From Flavobacterium sp. M31R6 (GTDB lineage: Bacteria; Bacteroidota; Bacteroidia; Flavobacteriales; Flavobacteriaceae): DNA of 64,000 nt. A model generated the notes under the pieces. It did no database searches. It worked only from the letters and a program-made list of their open reading frames with translations, and was not told the origin of the DNA. The DNA lies in contig NZ_CP054141.1 of assembly GCF_013284035.1 (NCBI RefSeq), forward strand, positions 2,666,001 through 2,730,000, read 5' to 3'. Each line of letters opens with the position of its first letter. The stretch's first letter is position 1. Made by a program: the position numbers and the translations under genes. Positions 28,855-36,527 of the stretch are shown here, piece by piece.

Positions 28855-29298
28855 CTAATTATCGAGTAATCGTCTGTGATAATTTATTTGGCCCAAGTGA
28901 TAGGTAAGATGTGTTGTGAGGTGAATTAACAGAAATTCTGTTGAAGTTTTAGCTTCAAAAACTAAAATTGGATATTCCTTTTTTAAATCTTCTTCCGTTA
29001 AAAGTATAAGAGCATCATTAACTATTTGTGTTGTTGCTTCTATTTGGGCTATGAGTATTTCTTTTGGAATGTCTTTATTGGAAAATTCCAGTTCCCGATT
29101 TCTGATATAGTTTGTTTTTCCAATTTGAACTCCGATATAGGTATTTAGATTCCCAATTAAATGCAAGCAAAGATTCCCTGCCGAATTAGATATATTTCGA
29201 TCAATACTCCAAATCTTACTTTCATTCTGGAATGATTCAATCTCCAATTTTAGTCTATTTAGGTCCCTGTTAAACAAAGTTTTTAAAGTCTCTATCAT
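28855..29298 (-). CDS. DinB-superfamily protein
   Basis: A 147-aa four-helix-bundle protein. The histidines expected to bind metal are visible as NLCLHLIGNL (about His46) and HLTTHLTYHLGQINYHRR near the C-terminus. DinB-like proteins include thiol transferases and many of unknown role. It starts 2 bases after the stop of the NTF2-like gene, so translational coupling is likely. Confidence 0.85.
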   Translation of the reverse strand: MIETLKTLFNRDLNRLKLEIESFQNESKIWSIDRNISNSAGNLCLHLIGNLNTYIGVQIGKTNYIRNRELEFSNKDIPKEILIAQIEATTQIVNDALILLTEEDLKKEYPILVFEAKTSTEFLLIHLTTHLTYHLGQINYHRRLLDN

Positions 29299-29300
29299 CT

Positions 29301-29774
29301 CTATGAAATTGTTTTAGTATAGTTGTTTAAAGAAGTTAGCGCTTGTTCTTGTATTTTCTTTTGCATAAAACCTGTCCAACCAAACAATAATCCTTTGAAA
29401 CCTAATGCTTGTTTAGCCCATTTCCAAATGTCAAAATTATCGGTATGTCTAATAATTAAACCATCCTGAAACTTAAATTCACCATGAATAACATTAATAA
29501 CTTTTCTATTGGTTTTGCTAAAATTATAGGTAGCGATCCATTTTGCAGTTCCTATATAATCATCAGCTTTAATATCCGAAAATTCAATTTTAATATTCCC
29601 TTTACTTTTTTCAATCAACATTTTCCACATTTGACAAGCATCATTTCCTTTTAGTATACCAAAAGCAGGATCTTGAAATTGAATTTCGGGATGATAACAT
29701 TCACACATCGTTTTGGCATCACCATTTGCAAAAGCAGTATAGAACTTAAATATTAGTTGTTCGTTTGGATTCAT
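29301..29774 (-). CDS. NTF2/SnoaL-like protein
   Basis: A 157-aa cytoplasmic protein with the cone-shaped NTF2-like fold: NEQLIFKFYTAFANGDAK, YHPEIQFQDPAFG, WIATYNFSKTNRKVIN and HGEFKFQDGLIIRHTDNFD. SnoaL-like family members may be enzymes or binding proteins, and nothing here fixes the activity. Cotranscribed with the DinB-like gene. Confidence 0.83.
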   Translation of the reverse strand: MNPNEQLIFKFYTAFANGDAKTMCECYHPEIQFQDPAFGILKGNDACQMWKMLIEKSKGNIKIEFSDIKADDYIGTAKWIATYNFSKTNRKVINVIHGEFKFQDGLIIRHTDNFDIWKWAKQALGFKGLLFGWTGFMQKKIQEQALTSLNNYTKTIS

Positions 29775-29898
29775 TTTTATAAAATTTGAAAGTAAAAATA
29801 GTAATTTTTTTCATACTTATTAAACCTGTTTCTTATCAATATTTAAAAAAGACAGTCTCTATTTAATACTTAATAATCTTATTTTTTTCCAAACAAAA

Positions 29899-29928
29899 AA
29901 GGATAGGCTTTTTTAATTACCTATCCTT
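29899..29928 (-). terminator. Terminator after the ice-binding-like gene
   Basis: A 9-bp stem (AAGGATAGG / CCTATCCTT) with a 12-base loop and a U-run on the minus strand. Confidence 0.85.
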
Positions 29929-29961
29929 CGTATTATGAGTTGCCTTTTATTATCAAAAAAT

Positions 29962-31656
29962 TTATGGCTTAGAAATAATATTAGTATGCGTCATAACGAT
30001 AGAACCATTTCTGGCTAACATTCTACCTTGGACAGTAGCATGTGAATTCAGTGTTATTGATGTCAATGCCAATATATTTCCTTTAAATATAGTATAGTTT
30101 CCAATTGTTGCAGATCTACCCACTTGCCAAAAGATATTTTTGGCTTGAGCACCGCCACTCAAAATAACATTTCCGCCGGCTCCACCAACAGTTGTAAAGT
30201 CTGAGGCTACTTGAAAAATCCAAACAGCATTAGCATCTCCTTGTGCGTCAAGAGTTAAATCTCCAGATTGTATTAAAAGGGTAGAAGTCGATTTATAAAT
30301 ACCAGGGGCCAGTGTTTTACCACCTTGATCTCCAGATACCGTTGCTGGTGCTGGTGTTGAAGCACCTTCGGCAAAAAGATAGGCATTTGTCAAATCTTGT
30401 TTGGCTTTTATTAGCATAGCACCTATTCCAGGAGGAGCAATATCATCAGAAGCGTAAATAGCACCTTCTACGATTATTGCAGGCGGAAAGCCAGTAATCG
30501 AAGATCGAACTCCCGGACTTATTCCTACGTCCATATTTCTTATTTCGCTAAAACCTGCATTATTGCTTACTCCAACACCAGCCAGAATTCCGAACCTCTC
30601 AGCTGATCCAAGGTTTACGGTGTTACCAACTAATGTAGAACTCGTGCTGAAATTCCATATATAATCGTTAGCTAATGCAACACCCGCCAAATTTTTGGCT
30701 CCGGAAATTGTTGCAGTATAAGTTGTTCCTGGCAAAAGATCACTACTTGGATCAAAAGTGGCTGTAGTACCTGTATAGGTAACAATTCCTATCACTGCTG
30801 TATTTCCATTTTTTACAATAAATGTTTTGTCATTAATGGTTTTAGGATCTATAGCGATACTGAAAGTAGCAGAAATCGATTTGTTAAGCATTGTTGCTGT
30901 TGCATTATCTAAAGGATCAGTAGAGACTACCGTTGGTGCTGTTGTAGCTCCAGTGGTAAACGTCCAAACATAATTAGAACTCAAAGCTGTTCCTTGTATA
31001 TTTTTGGCTTCTGTCGTAATTGTAGCTGTATATTGTGTATTAGCCATTAAAGAAGTATTTGGCTTAAAATACGCTATTGTTCCATTATATGAAATACTTC
31101 CCTCAACTGTTGCTGCTCCTTGTTTGACAGTAAAACTATTTGCATTTATAGTAGTTTGATTCATTGGCATATTAAAATTAACAGCGACTACTTTATTAAG
31201 GACTACATTGGTAGTTTTATTGACAGGATCAGATGAAAGCACCATTGGGTTTAGGGTGGTTCCTGTACTAAAAGTCCAAACATAATCTGCTTCTAAGGCT
31301 TGGCCCAGTATATTTTGCACAGTTGTTTTAATAGTACCTGTGTACGTTGTATTGGCGGTAAGCGGAGCAGTTGGAATAAACGTAGCTGTTTTTCCAGTAA
31401 TGGAAACTGTTCCTGCAACCAATGTTGTTCCTTGTACTGTAAAAGACGAGGAATCAAATGTGGAGGCTTTCATCTCTTGATTGAAAACTACCGAAATTTT
31501 TTGATCCAAAGGGACATTTATAGATCCATTTTCTGGATTAGCGGAAGTAACTATAGCAGATTCACCAGTTACTTGTTCTACATCGTCCTTTGAGCATCCA
31601 GTTATTAAAACAACAAGTGCTATCGCAATTGTCGTTATTAGTTTTTTAGTATTCAT
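29962..31656 (-). CDS. Ig-like plus DUF3494 ice-binding-like lipoprotein
   Basis: A 564-aa lipoprotein with lipobox LITGC (about Cys21). Three bacterial Ig-like (Big_5/SbsA) domains of about 100 residues follow (NPENGSINVPLDQKISVVFN, DPVNKTTNVVLNKVVAVNFN, DPLDNATATMLNKSISATFS; about residues 38-340). The last 215 residues are a DUF3494 domain: LGSAERFGILAGVGVSN, GDLTLDAQGDANAVWIFQV and NIFWQVGRSATIG. This domain is the fold of many microbial ice-binding proteins but also occurs in adhesins with no ice activity. A surface adhesin or ice-contact protein is likely. Its promoter carries the shared bipartite operator at 31687-31751. Confidence 0.88.
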   Translation of the reverse strand: MNTKKLITTIAIALVVLITGCSKDDVEQVTGESAIVTSANPENGSINVPLDQKISVVFNQEMKASTFDSSSFTVQGTTLVAGTVSITGKTATFIPTAPLTANTTYTGTIKTTVQNILGQALEADYVWTFSTGTTLNPMVLSSDPVNKTTNVVLNKVVAVNFNMPMNQTTINANSFTVKQGAATVEGSISYNGTIAYFKPNTSLMANTQYTATITTEAKNIQGTALSSNYVWTFTTGATTAPTVVSTDPLDNATATMLNKSISATFSIAIDPKTINDKTFIVKNGNTAVIGIVTYTGTTATFDPSSDLLPGTTYTATISGAKNLAGVALANDYIWNFSTSSTLVGNTVNLGSAERFGILAGVGVSNNAGFSEIRNMDVGISPGVRSSITGFPPAIIVEGAIYASDDIAPPGIGAMLIKAKQDLTNAYLFAEGASTPAPATVSGDQGGKTLAPGIYKSTSTLLIQSGDLTLDAQGDANAVWIFQVASDFTTVGGAGGNVILSGGAQAKNIFWQVGRSATIGNYTIFKGNILALTSITLNSHATVQGRMLARNGSIVMTHTNIISKP

Positions 31657-31686
31657 TTTTTTTTGGGGATTTGATTATTTATATTG

Positions 31687-31751
31687 CAAAGTTTGCTTGA
31701 TTAGCGCAAAAGAGTGTTATAGAATTCGGCCTATTAGTTGTATAATTCGCT
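31687..31751 (-). promoter_or_regulatory. Bipartite direct-repeat operator and -7 element, site F
   Basis: In + strand coordinates, CAAAG (the complement of CTTTG) is at 31687-31691. The proximal half-site GTTATAGAATT begins at 31716 and the distal GTTGTATAATTCGC at 31737, 21 bases apart. The gap from CTTTG to the proximal AAC is 24. It drives the ice-binding-like lipoprotein. Confidence 0.75.
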
Positions 31752-31789
31752 GTTATCAAAAAATAGTTGCTTTACTATTTACTCCATAA

Positions 31790-31826
31790 AAAAAGCCAAA
31801 TTGTACGAAATACAATTTGGCTTTTT
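31790..31826. terminator. Strong 16-bp terminator hairpin
   Basis: A perfect 16-bp stem (AAAAAGCCAAATTGTA / TACAATTTGGCTTTTT) with a CGAAA loop. It ends the 84-aa coiled-coil gene on the minus strand and is symmetrical enough to act on both strands. Confidence 0.9.
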
Positions 31827-31977
31827 GTTGTAGAGAAACCGATTAAAATCTACTTATAACCCTAAACTTTTTCTATTGTTTTTTTATAAAAACTTTTTTC
31901 TTCAAGACAGAGGTATATGAAGTCAATTTTTGATTTCTTTATTTGTCATTAGCATTCATGACACTTTTTTTCTCTTT

Positions 31978-32232
31978 TTATTTATTTTTAATAAGAAGCT
32001 CTTTATTGGCAATAGTCAACTCTTCATTGCACTTTTTATTTTTCTGATAATGAAACATTAATACTTTATTGATATTTTTTAATTCTTCAATACATTTTTC
32101 GTTTTCATCATTTTGACAGACTAATTTTTTATTGTCTAAAGCCAATTTTGCTACTCTATTTTCTTTCTGCTGAACTTGAAAGGCCAATTTTTTATTTGCG
32201 CTTAATAATTCATTTTCATTTATTGAATCCAT
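31978..32232 (-). CDS. 84-aa coiled-coil protein related to the kinase linker repeats
   Basis: Nearly the whole protein is a heptad-like coiled coil: NELLSANKKLAFQVQQKENR, LDNKKLVCQNDENEKCIEEL and ANKELLIKNK. It closely resembles the 21-residue units between the PAS domains of the hybrid kinase at 47065-49956 (IANKELAFQNDEKEKRADEL). No catalytic or membrane segment is seen. It could be a free-standing dimerisation partner or a decayed fragment of a second kinase. Three cysteines (CQNDENEKC and KKCNEE) are unlike the kinase copies. Confidence 0.6.
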   Translation of the reverse strand: MDSINENELLSANKKLAFQVQQKENRVAKLALDNKKLVCQNDENEKCIEELKNINKVLMFHYQKNKKCNEELTIANKELLIKNK

Positions 32233-32322
32233 AAAATTTGTTGTTTTTAAAATTTAACCATAAATCTTCAAAGGATACAATCCAAATCATAAAAAAGAGT
32301 TTTAATTTATTTGTAATAAAAA

Positions 32323-32376
32323 AAACAGCAGCAATAGCCTTCTTCTTTTAAAGAATATCTCTATTGTTACTGCTTT
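32323..32376 (-). terminator. Terminator after the YtxH gene
   Basis: A long imperfect inverted repeat (AACAGCAGCAATAG near 32324-32337 against CTATTGTTACTGCTT near 32361-32375) with a U-run on the minus strand. Confidence 0.7.
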
Positions 32377-32388
32377 AATGATTTAAAT

Positions 32389-32655
32389 TCAAGGATTGAT
32401 GCTTTTAATATCATCAAATTTTGATCTACTTTCAGCAACTAAGTCTTTTCCATTATGAACAATTTTTTCATAATTGTTTTTTAATGACCCAGATAGATTT
32501 TCCAATTTATCTTTCAAATTATCGGCATAATCACTGCCTTTTTGCTGAATTTTTTTTCTTGTATCTGCTCCTTTTGCAGGTGCAAACAATATTCCTACAA
32601 CTGCTCCTGCGGCTATACCGCCTAATAGGCCTAATGCGATTTTATTTGCTTTCAT
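32389..32655 (-). CDS. YtxH-domain protein
   Basis: An 88-aa protein with one N-terminal glycine-rich membrane helix (ALGLLGGIAAGAVVGILFAP), then AKGADTRKKIQQKG and an amphipathic helix (LENLSGSLKNNYEKIV). This is the standard YtxH layout. Family members are induced under general stress in Bacillus, but no molecular function is known. It lies among other small stress-type genes. Its upstream region shares two motifs with the region before the small membrane gene at 46252. Confidence 0.88.
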   Translation of the reverse strand: MKANKIALGLLGGIAAGAVVGILFAPAKGADTRKKIQQKGSDYADNLKDKLENLSGSLKNNYEKIVHNGKDLVAESRSKFDDIKSINP

Positions 32656-32700
32656 AATATGTAAAATTTATTTGTTATCGATATATGGCATCGTTTTCTT

Positions 32701-32758
32701 TATTAATGTTTATCTCACAATCTTTTCTTTTCATCGGAGTTCGATGATTTTTCAATTG
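32701..32758 (-). promoter_or_regulatory. Two-block leader motif shared with 46498-46554 (YtxH side)
   Basis: In + strand order, TATTAATGTTTATCTCA (32702-32718) is followed after 22 bases by a block starting TTCGATGATTTTTCAATTG (32740-32758). The same pair occurs upstream of the 64-aa membrane protein with similar spacing. Probably a promoter or regulator site for both genes. Confidence 0.5.
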
Positions 32759-32814
32759 TTTGCAACAAAAATGGTTTTAATGGCGATTCCCTATTTCTGT
32801 CTTTTAAAGATTAA

Positions 32815-32970
32815 TTATAAAACTTTTCTGCCTTGAATTATTCTTAATATTACTGCAATTAATGCAATTACAAGTAAAATGTGTATTATGGATCCTGCAC
32901 TATAGGCAAAGAATCCGATTGCCCAAAAAATAACTAGTATTACTGCTACTGTATAAAGAAGATTACTCAT
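32815..32970 (-). CDS. Lmo0937-type small membrane protein
   Basis: A 51-residue frame beginning MSNLLYTVAVILVIFWAIG and ending RIIQGRKVL. It has two hydrophobic segments with a short AYSAGSIIH turn and a positively charged tail, the hallmark of the lmo0937 family of tiny stress-associated membrane proteins. A purine-rich stretch lies before the ATG. Function unknown. The neighbours (YtxH, CsbD, PA2169-like) are of the same class. Confidence 0.85.
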   Translation of the reverse strand: MSNLLYTVAVILVIFWAIGFFAYSAGSIIHILLVIALIAVILRIIQGRKVL

Positions 32971-33040
32971 GATTTCTGTTTTTTTTAAAGATTAATTTTT
33001 AGCTGCAATCATCACTATTACAACTATATAACGCATTTAT

Positions 33041-33505
33041 TTAATTTTTGTTATTTACGGTGAAGTCTTTTAAGCTTTGTCCAAGTTCATCCATATCATG
33101 GTTGAATTCTCTCTTAAAAGATTGCCAATCGCTATTGACATCATTTTTATAGGAATCCATTTTTGCTTTTAGATTCTTATTTTTTTGTTCAATTGTATCG
33201 ATGTTTCTTTGATATGCTTTATCGATGTCTTTTCCCGTTTTTTTGATTTTCAATTTCAATTCGGCTATTTTGGCATTGTTTTCTTCAATTTTTACATTGG
33301 TACTATCTTTAAATGCTTGCCATTCTTCAGCTGTTGCGACTCTTTTGGCTTCGTCCAAATCGTTTTCTGCATCTGTTACTGCAACTTTTGCACTGTCAAC
33401 ACTATCTTGTGCAGCTTGTTCTTTTTCTGTGTTTGGTTTACAACTCGTGACTATTGATCCGATCATGAAAGTTGCAATTGCAAGGGTTAAAATTGATTTT
33501 TTCAT
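33041..33505 (-). CDS. Small coiled-coil lipoprotein
   Basis: A 154-aa protein when started at 33505 (MKKSILTLAIATF), which gives a lipoprotein signal with lipobox GSIVTSC. A longer frame back to 33703 would bury that signal. The mature chain is charged and helical: AVTDAENDLDEAKRVATAEEW, IAELKLKIKKTGKDIDKAY and DWQSFKREFNHDMDELGQSL. The last part resembles the sll1863/CsbD-associated stress coiled coils common beside csbD in Flavobacterium. Probably a periplasmic stress lipoprotein. Confidence 0.8.
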   Translation of the reverse strand: MKKSILTLAIATFMIGSIVTSCKPNTEKEQAAQDSVDSAKVAVTDAENDLDEAKRVATAEEWQAFKDSTNVKIEENNAKIAELKLKIKKTGKDIDKAYQRNIDTIEQKNKNLKAKMDSYKNDVNSDWQSFKREFNHDMDELGQSLKDFTVNNKN

Positions 33506-33541
33506 TTTAGTATATTTAAGATTATATTTTTTTTGTAAAAA

Positions 33542-33582
33542 TTGTATCCATTTAAACAGTTGAAAATTATAAATGGATACAA
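33542..33582 (-). terminator. Terminator between csbD-like gene and lipoprotein gene
   Basis: A perfect 13-bp inverted repeat (TTGTATCCATTTA / TAAATGGATACAA) with a 15-base loop. On the minus strand it is followed by TTTTTAC. It lies just after the CsbD gene and 36 bases before the lipoprotein start, so it may attenuate rather than fully stop transcription. Confidence 0.75.
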
Positions 33583-33596
33583 CTTGCAGCAACGAT

Positions 33597-33791
33597 TTAA
33601 AGATCTTGAATAATTTTGTGAAGTTCTTCTTTGGTTTTACCCAATTTAATTTGAAGTTTTCCCAGCATTTCGTCTTTTTTTCCTTCAACAAATAATAAAT
33701 CATTATCCGTTAAGGCAGCAAATTTTTGTTTCAATTTTCCTTTTTGCTCGTCCCAGTTTCCTTTTAGTTCTGTTGTGTTCATCTTGTCCAT
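33597..33791 (-). CDS. CsbD-family stress protein
   Basis: A 64-aa protein. The core [20 protein letters not shown] then [20 protein letters not shown] is diagnostic of CsbD, a general-stress protein in Bacillus whose biochemical role is unknown. The promoter carries operator E of the shared regulon. The first ATG is used, although an internal ATG three codons later is also possible. Confidence 0.92.
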   Translation of the reverse strand: MDKMNTTELKGNWDEQKGKLKQKFAALTDNDLLFVEGKKDEMLGKLQIKLGKTKEELHKIIQDL

Positions 33792-33821
33792 ATTATGTGT
33801 GAAACCATTTTCACAACATTA

Positions 33822-33886
33822 CAAAGGTGGGGTAATATTGACATAAAAGTGTTTCAAAATTCTTGAAAAGAGTTACATCATTTACG
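33822..33886 (-). promoter_or_regulatory. Bipartite direct-repeat operator and -7 element, site E
   Basis: CAAAG (complement of CTTTG) at 33822-33826. Half-sites are GTTTCAAAATTC at 33851 and GTTACATCATTTAC at 33872, 21 apart, with a 24-base gap to CTTTG. It drives the CsbD-family gene and possibly the genes after it. Confidence 0.75.
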
Positions 33887-33903
33887 GTTTTACGTATAGC
33901 CCA

Positions 33904-34362
33904 TTATTTTTCTCTGATATGATTTTCTTCTGTATCCAAGGCCTTATCAAGTTCTTTGTTAAACTCTACTTTACATTCATCATCCAATTCCTTAATTTGT
34001 TCTGCTAAGTCAGAGTATTCTTTGGATAATTCGGTGATTTCCTTTTCGGTCTTGATTTCGGCATTCAATACGGCATTACTGGCGGTTTCATGAGAGGACA
34101 CTAATTCATTTATTTTTAGATTCAAGGAAGCTGAGAATCGATTGAACGATTTTTGGATAATGAATAAACTCAGGAAAGTAACACCAAAAATGATATCCCC
34201 GATAATAAGATGTGCGTCATTTTTTATGAATAAACTATTGATCCACCAGAAAAGCACTAAACATAATGCTATTAAAAACGAAATGGAGTTTCCTAATATA
34301 GTTGTTGCCACAGATACCAATTTTTCGAAAAGATTTTCGGAATGGTTGTATATTTTATTCAT
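33904..34362 (-). CDS. Low-affinity iron permease family membrane protein
   Basis: A 152-aa protein with two transmembrane segments (about residues 24-44 and 53-71) in the pattern LGNSISFLIALCLVLFWW and IIGDIIFGVTFLSLFIIQ, followed by a charged helical tail (NAEIKTEKEITELSKEYSD). This matches the bacterial low-affinity iron permease family, named after a yeast protein. Iron transport by these short bacterial members is unproven. Its start lies just 26 bases after a terminator. Confidence 0.8.
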   Translation of the reverse strand: MNKIYNHSENLFEKLVSVATTILGNSISFLIALCLVLFWWINSLFIKNDAHLIIGDIIFGVTFLSLFIIQKSFNRFSASLNLKINELVSSHETASNAVLNAEIKTEKEITELSKEYSDLAEQIKELDDECKVEFNKELDKALDTEENHIREK

Positions 34363-34388
34363 GATATTTTATTTTAGAAAGTATAAAA

Positions 34389-34416
34389 AAGCCCTACCAA
34401 TTTAATAGCAGGGCTT
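34389..34416 (-). terminator. Terminator after the 129-aa gene
   Basis: Stem AAGCCCT / AGGGCTT with a 14-base loop, followed on the minus strand by a U-run (six T). It closes the 35599-34477 operon. Confidence 0.8.
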
Positions 34417-34476
34417 ATTCTAAATTTTCAACAAACGTTCCCGTTGTCTTAAATTTAATTTTTTTTGTAAGAACTT

Positions 34477-34866
34477 TTATGCTTTTACGGTCTCAAAATA
34501 ATCTGAAATAAAAAAGATTTTTTGAGTGTTACTCATTTTGTCTGCTTCTTTTACCACTATTTTAATATTGGCAAAGCGATGATCCTTTTGTGTTTTATTG
34601 AATAGTTCTGTTTTTGCATTGGTTGCACCAAAGAGCAATACGTCATCATATTTTAAAATGATTTCTTCTATTTTTTTATAGAATTCAGTTTGCAGTTGCT
34701 GTTCTTTATTATGCATCAATGATTCACTTTTAGTTAAACTTTTAACTTTATCTAGATGGGAAAAATTGGATTCAATTGTTTTCAATTCATTCCATTGATC
34801 CGTAAATTCTATGATGTGAGCTATTGAATGATCCATCCAAACGCCTAATTTTTTTTCTGTTTTCAT
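34477..34866 (-). CDS. Hypothetical protein, possible eRF1-domain-3/L7Ae-like fold
   Basis: A 129-aa soluble protein. The N-terminus KLGVWMDHSIAHIIEF, the central DDVLLFGATNAKTELFN and the C-terminal EADKMSNTQKIFFISDYF fit a small alpha/beta domain. The GATNAKTEL turn resembles the G-x-G-x-AK-x-x-L segment of eRF1/Pelota third domains, suggesting a ribosome- or RNA-linked stress role. That reading is tentative. It is last in a three-gene unit with the 74-aa and Asn/His-rich proteins. Confidence 0.7.
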   Translation of the reverse strand: MKTEKKLGVWMDHSIAHIIEFTDQWNELKTIESNFSHLDKVKSLTKSESLMHNKEQQLQTEFYKKIEEIILKYDDVLLFGATNAKTELFNKTQKDHRFANIKIVVKEADKMSNTQKIFFISDYFETVKA

Positions 34867-34876
34867 TTTTTTGTTT

Positions 34877-35101
34877 TCAAATATTTAGAATATCAATTCC
34901 GTGATTTGGAGCATATTTATCTAAAATTTCTTTTAAAGAATTTAGATATTCATTTAGAACTTTTTTGTTCATTTCAGGATTTTCAATACCTGGAATGGTT
35001 TCTGGCATTTCTAGAAGATATTTTGATAATTCGGGATAGTCCTTTCTTATCAACATTGTGATCTTCAAGATTTGGTTGTTTAGTTCACTTTCAGCTTCCA
35101 T
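34877..35101 (-). CDS. 74-aa hypothetical protein
   Basis: A small, acidic, helical protein (NNQILKITMLIRKDYPELSK, LLEMPETIPGIENPEM, LNEYLNSLKEILDKYA) with no signal or membrane segment. It starts 12 bases after the stop of the secreted Asn/His-rich gene and ends 10 bases before the 129-aa gene, so all three form one unit. Function unknown. Confidence 0.75.
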   Translation of the reverse strand: MEAESELNNQILKITMLIRKDYPELSKYLLEMPETIPGIENPEMNKKVLNEYLNSLKEILDKYAPNHGIDILNI

Positions 35102-35113
35102 TTTTATTAGGAA

Positions 35114-35599
35114 TTAATGTTTACCATTTTTATGGCCATCATGGCCATCATTACCATGATTGTCGTTATGCTTTTGGTTTCCATTATGATTACCATTATC
35201 ATGTTTGTTGTAATTAGACGCTGTTCTATAGTTTTCCTGATGTCCCTTATTATAGCCTTTGTAATATTTTACTTTGTGCTCATTGTAATGGGTATAAGGT
35301 CTTGTACCATGATAATCATTTAATACTACTTTATATCCATTGTACAAATCATAGTTTCTATAACGATTAGGCAGATTGTTAGATCTAATCCAAGCGCCAT
35401 TGCTTAAAAAGATGAACTGTTGTGCATGTATATCATAATAGGATTGCACATCTGGGATATAATAATACGATACTTCGTTATAGCCAACCGGTCCCCATTG
35501 AGGCGGTGCTCCTACATTTACGTTTATGGATACTTGCGCATGATTTGCAGTTGATGCAAATAAGAATAGGGCTAGGGCAATTAGTTTTAGTGCTTTCAT
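35114..35599 (-). CDS. Secreted Asn/His/Tyr-rich protein
   Basis: A 161-aa exported protein. The signal peptide ends near NHAQ. A globular part (INVNVGAPPQWGPVGYNEVS, YYYIPDVQSYYDIHAQQFIF, SNGAWIRSNNLPNRY) is followed by a low-complexity tail rich in His, Asn and Gly (HDNGNHNGNQKHNDNHGNDG). Such tails may bind metals, but this is not shown. The promoter carries operator D. Confidence 0.78.
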   Translation of the reverse strand: MKALKLIALALFLFASTANHAQVSINVNVGAPPQWGPVGYNEVSYYYIPDVQSYYDIHAQQFIFLSNGAWIRSNNLPNRYRNYDLYNGYKVVLNDYHGTRPYTHYNEHKVKYYKGYNKGHQENYRTASNYNKHDNGNHNGNQKHNDNHGNDGHDGHKNGKH

Positions 35600-35665
35600 T
35601 TTTATTTTTTTAATTTTTTTATCTTCATTTATGAGGCGATTTATTCTCCTCTAAATTTGATATTA

Positions 35666-35730
35666 CAAAGTTCATTCATAAACATTCAAACCTTGTTATA
35701 GTATTTCTAGTAAAGATTTCATAATTCACG
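35666..35730 (-). promoter_or_regulatory. Bipartite direct-repeat operator and -7 element, site D
   Basis: CAAAG at 35666-35670. The proximal half-site is GTTATAGTATTTC at 35695 and the distal ATTTCATAATTCAC at 35716, 21 apart, with a 24-base gap to CTTTG. It drives the secreted Asn/His-rich protein operon. Confidence 0.72.
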
Positions 35731-35732
35731 GA

Positions 35733-36500
35733 TTAGTTAGCTTTTGCTTTTAAATCTTTTTCCTTTTGTTTTTCTTCTTGTTTCTTGGCTTTGTCTTTTT
35801 CTTTTTGAATCTCTTCTTGTTTCTTGGCCTCGGCTTTTTCTTTTTTATTGAAATAGCCTTTCAGCAAAAAGTTGTGTTTTGCTGCTTCCATATTATCATC
35901 AAAACCTTTGGTTCCTTTTTCTAGGTTTGTCATAGTTGCATCCAATTTGTTGCCCATATGCTCATCCATTAACAGTTTGGATAAAGTTCCTTTTCCATTG
36001 TTTATTTTAAAACTGAACTCGGCCAATTGATCCGTAATTACAGCGGCATTATCTACTGTCGTTTTTACCCCTTTCATGATATCCTCGATTTCAATTGCTG
36101 TGAGCGAGGCAATTGTAGCATTGTCTTTTACAGTACTTTTTGATGTTGTTCCTGGAGATATAGTCAGTACTTTATCGCCCATCAGACCATCAGAACCGAT
36201 GCTGGCTTTGGCGTCTGTTTTTATAAAGCGTCGAACTTCATCTTTAATCACTAATTTGACTACAACAGCAGAATCAGTAATGAGTTCAATTTCACTTACG
36301 GTCCCTACATTTATACCTGAGAATCGAACATTATTTCCCACCTTCAGTCCTGATACAGTTTTGAATTGTGATTGCAGCGTAAAAGTTGATCCAAATAAAT
36401 TTTTCTGTTTTCCAACAAAGTATATGGTGCCAACAAAGAGAATCAATCCGATTGTTACAAACATTCCTAACTTCCATGTAAATCCTGATTCTTTATACAT
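35733..36500 (-). CDS. mlaD: MlaD/MCE-domain lipid-binding protein
   Basis: A 255-aa protein with one N-terminal membrane anchor (KLGMFVTIGLILFVGTIYFVG) and an MCE domain (about residues 38-115: FKTVSGLKVGNNVRFSGINV, ASIGSDGLMGDKVLTISPG). The tail is a highly charged Lys/Glu coil (KEKAEAKKQEEIQKEKDKAKK). In Mla-type systems MlaD forms a ring that carries phospholipids between the membranes. It is the last gene of the E-F-D operon. The tail is longer and more repetitive than in classical MlaD. Confidence 0.9.
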   Translation of the reverse strand: MYKESGFTWKLGMFVTIGLILFVGTIYFVGKQKNLFGSTFTLQSQFKTVSGLKVGNNVRFSGINVGTVSEIELITDSAVVVKLVIKDEVRRFIKTDAKASIGSDGLMGDKVLTISPGTTSKSTVKDNATIASLTAIEIEDIMKGVKTTVDNAAVITDQLAEFSFKINNGKGTLSKLLMDEHMGNKLDATMTNLEKGTKGFDDNMEAAKHNFLLKGYFNKKEKAEAKKQEEIQKEKDKAKKQEEKQKEKDLKAKAN

Positions 36501-36527
36501 AATTTGAGTATTTTGTCTATTTATTTA

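Noticed and set aside
32269..32320. Possible ninth copy of the shared operator upstream of the 84-aa coiled-coil gene
   Set aside because: A CAAAG at 32269-32273 is followed after 25 bases by GTTTTAATTTA, but the second half-site 21 bases further is missing and the first is a poor match.
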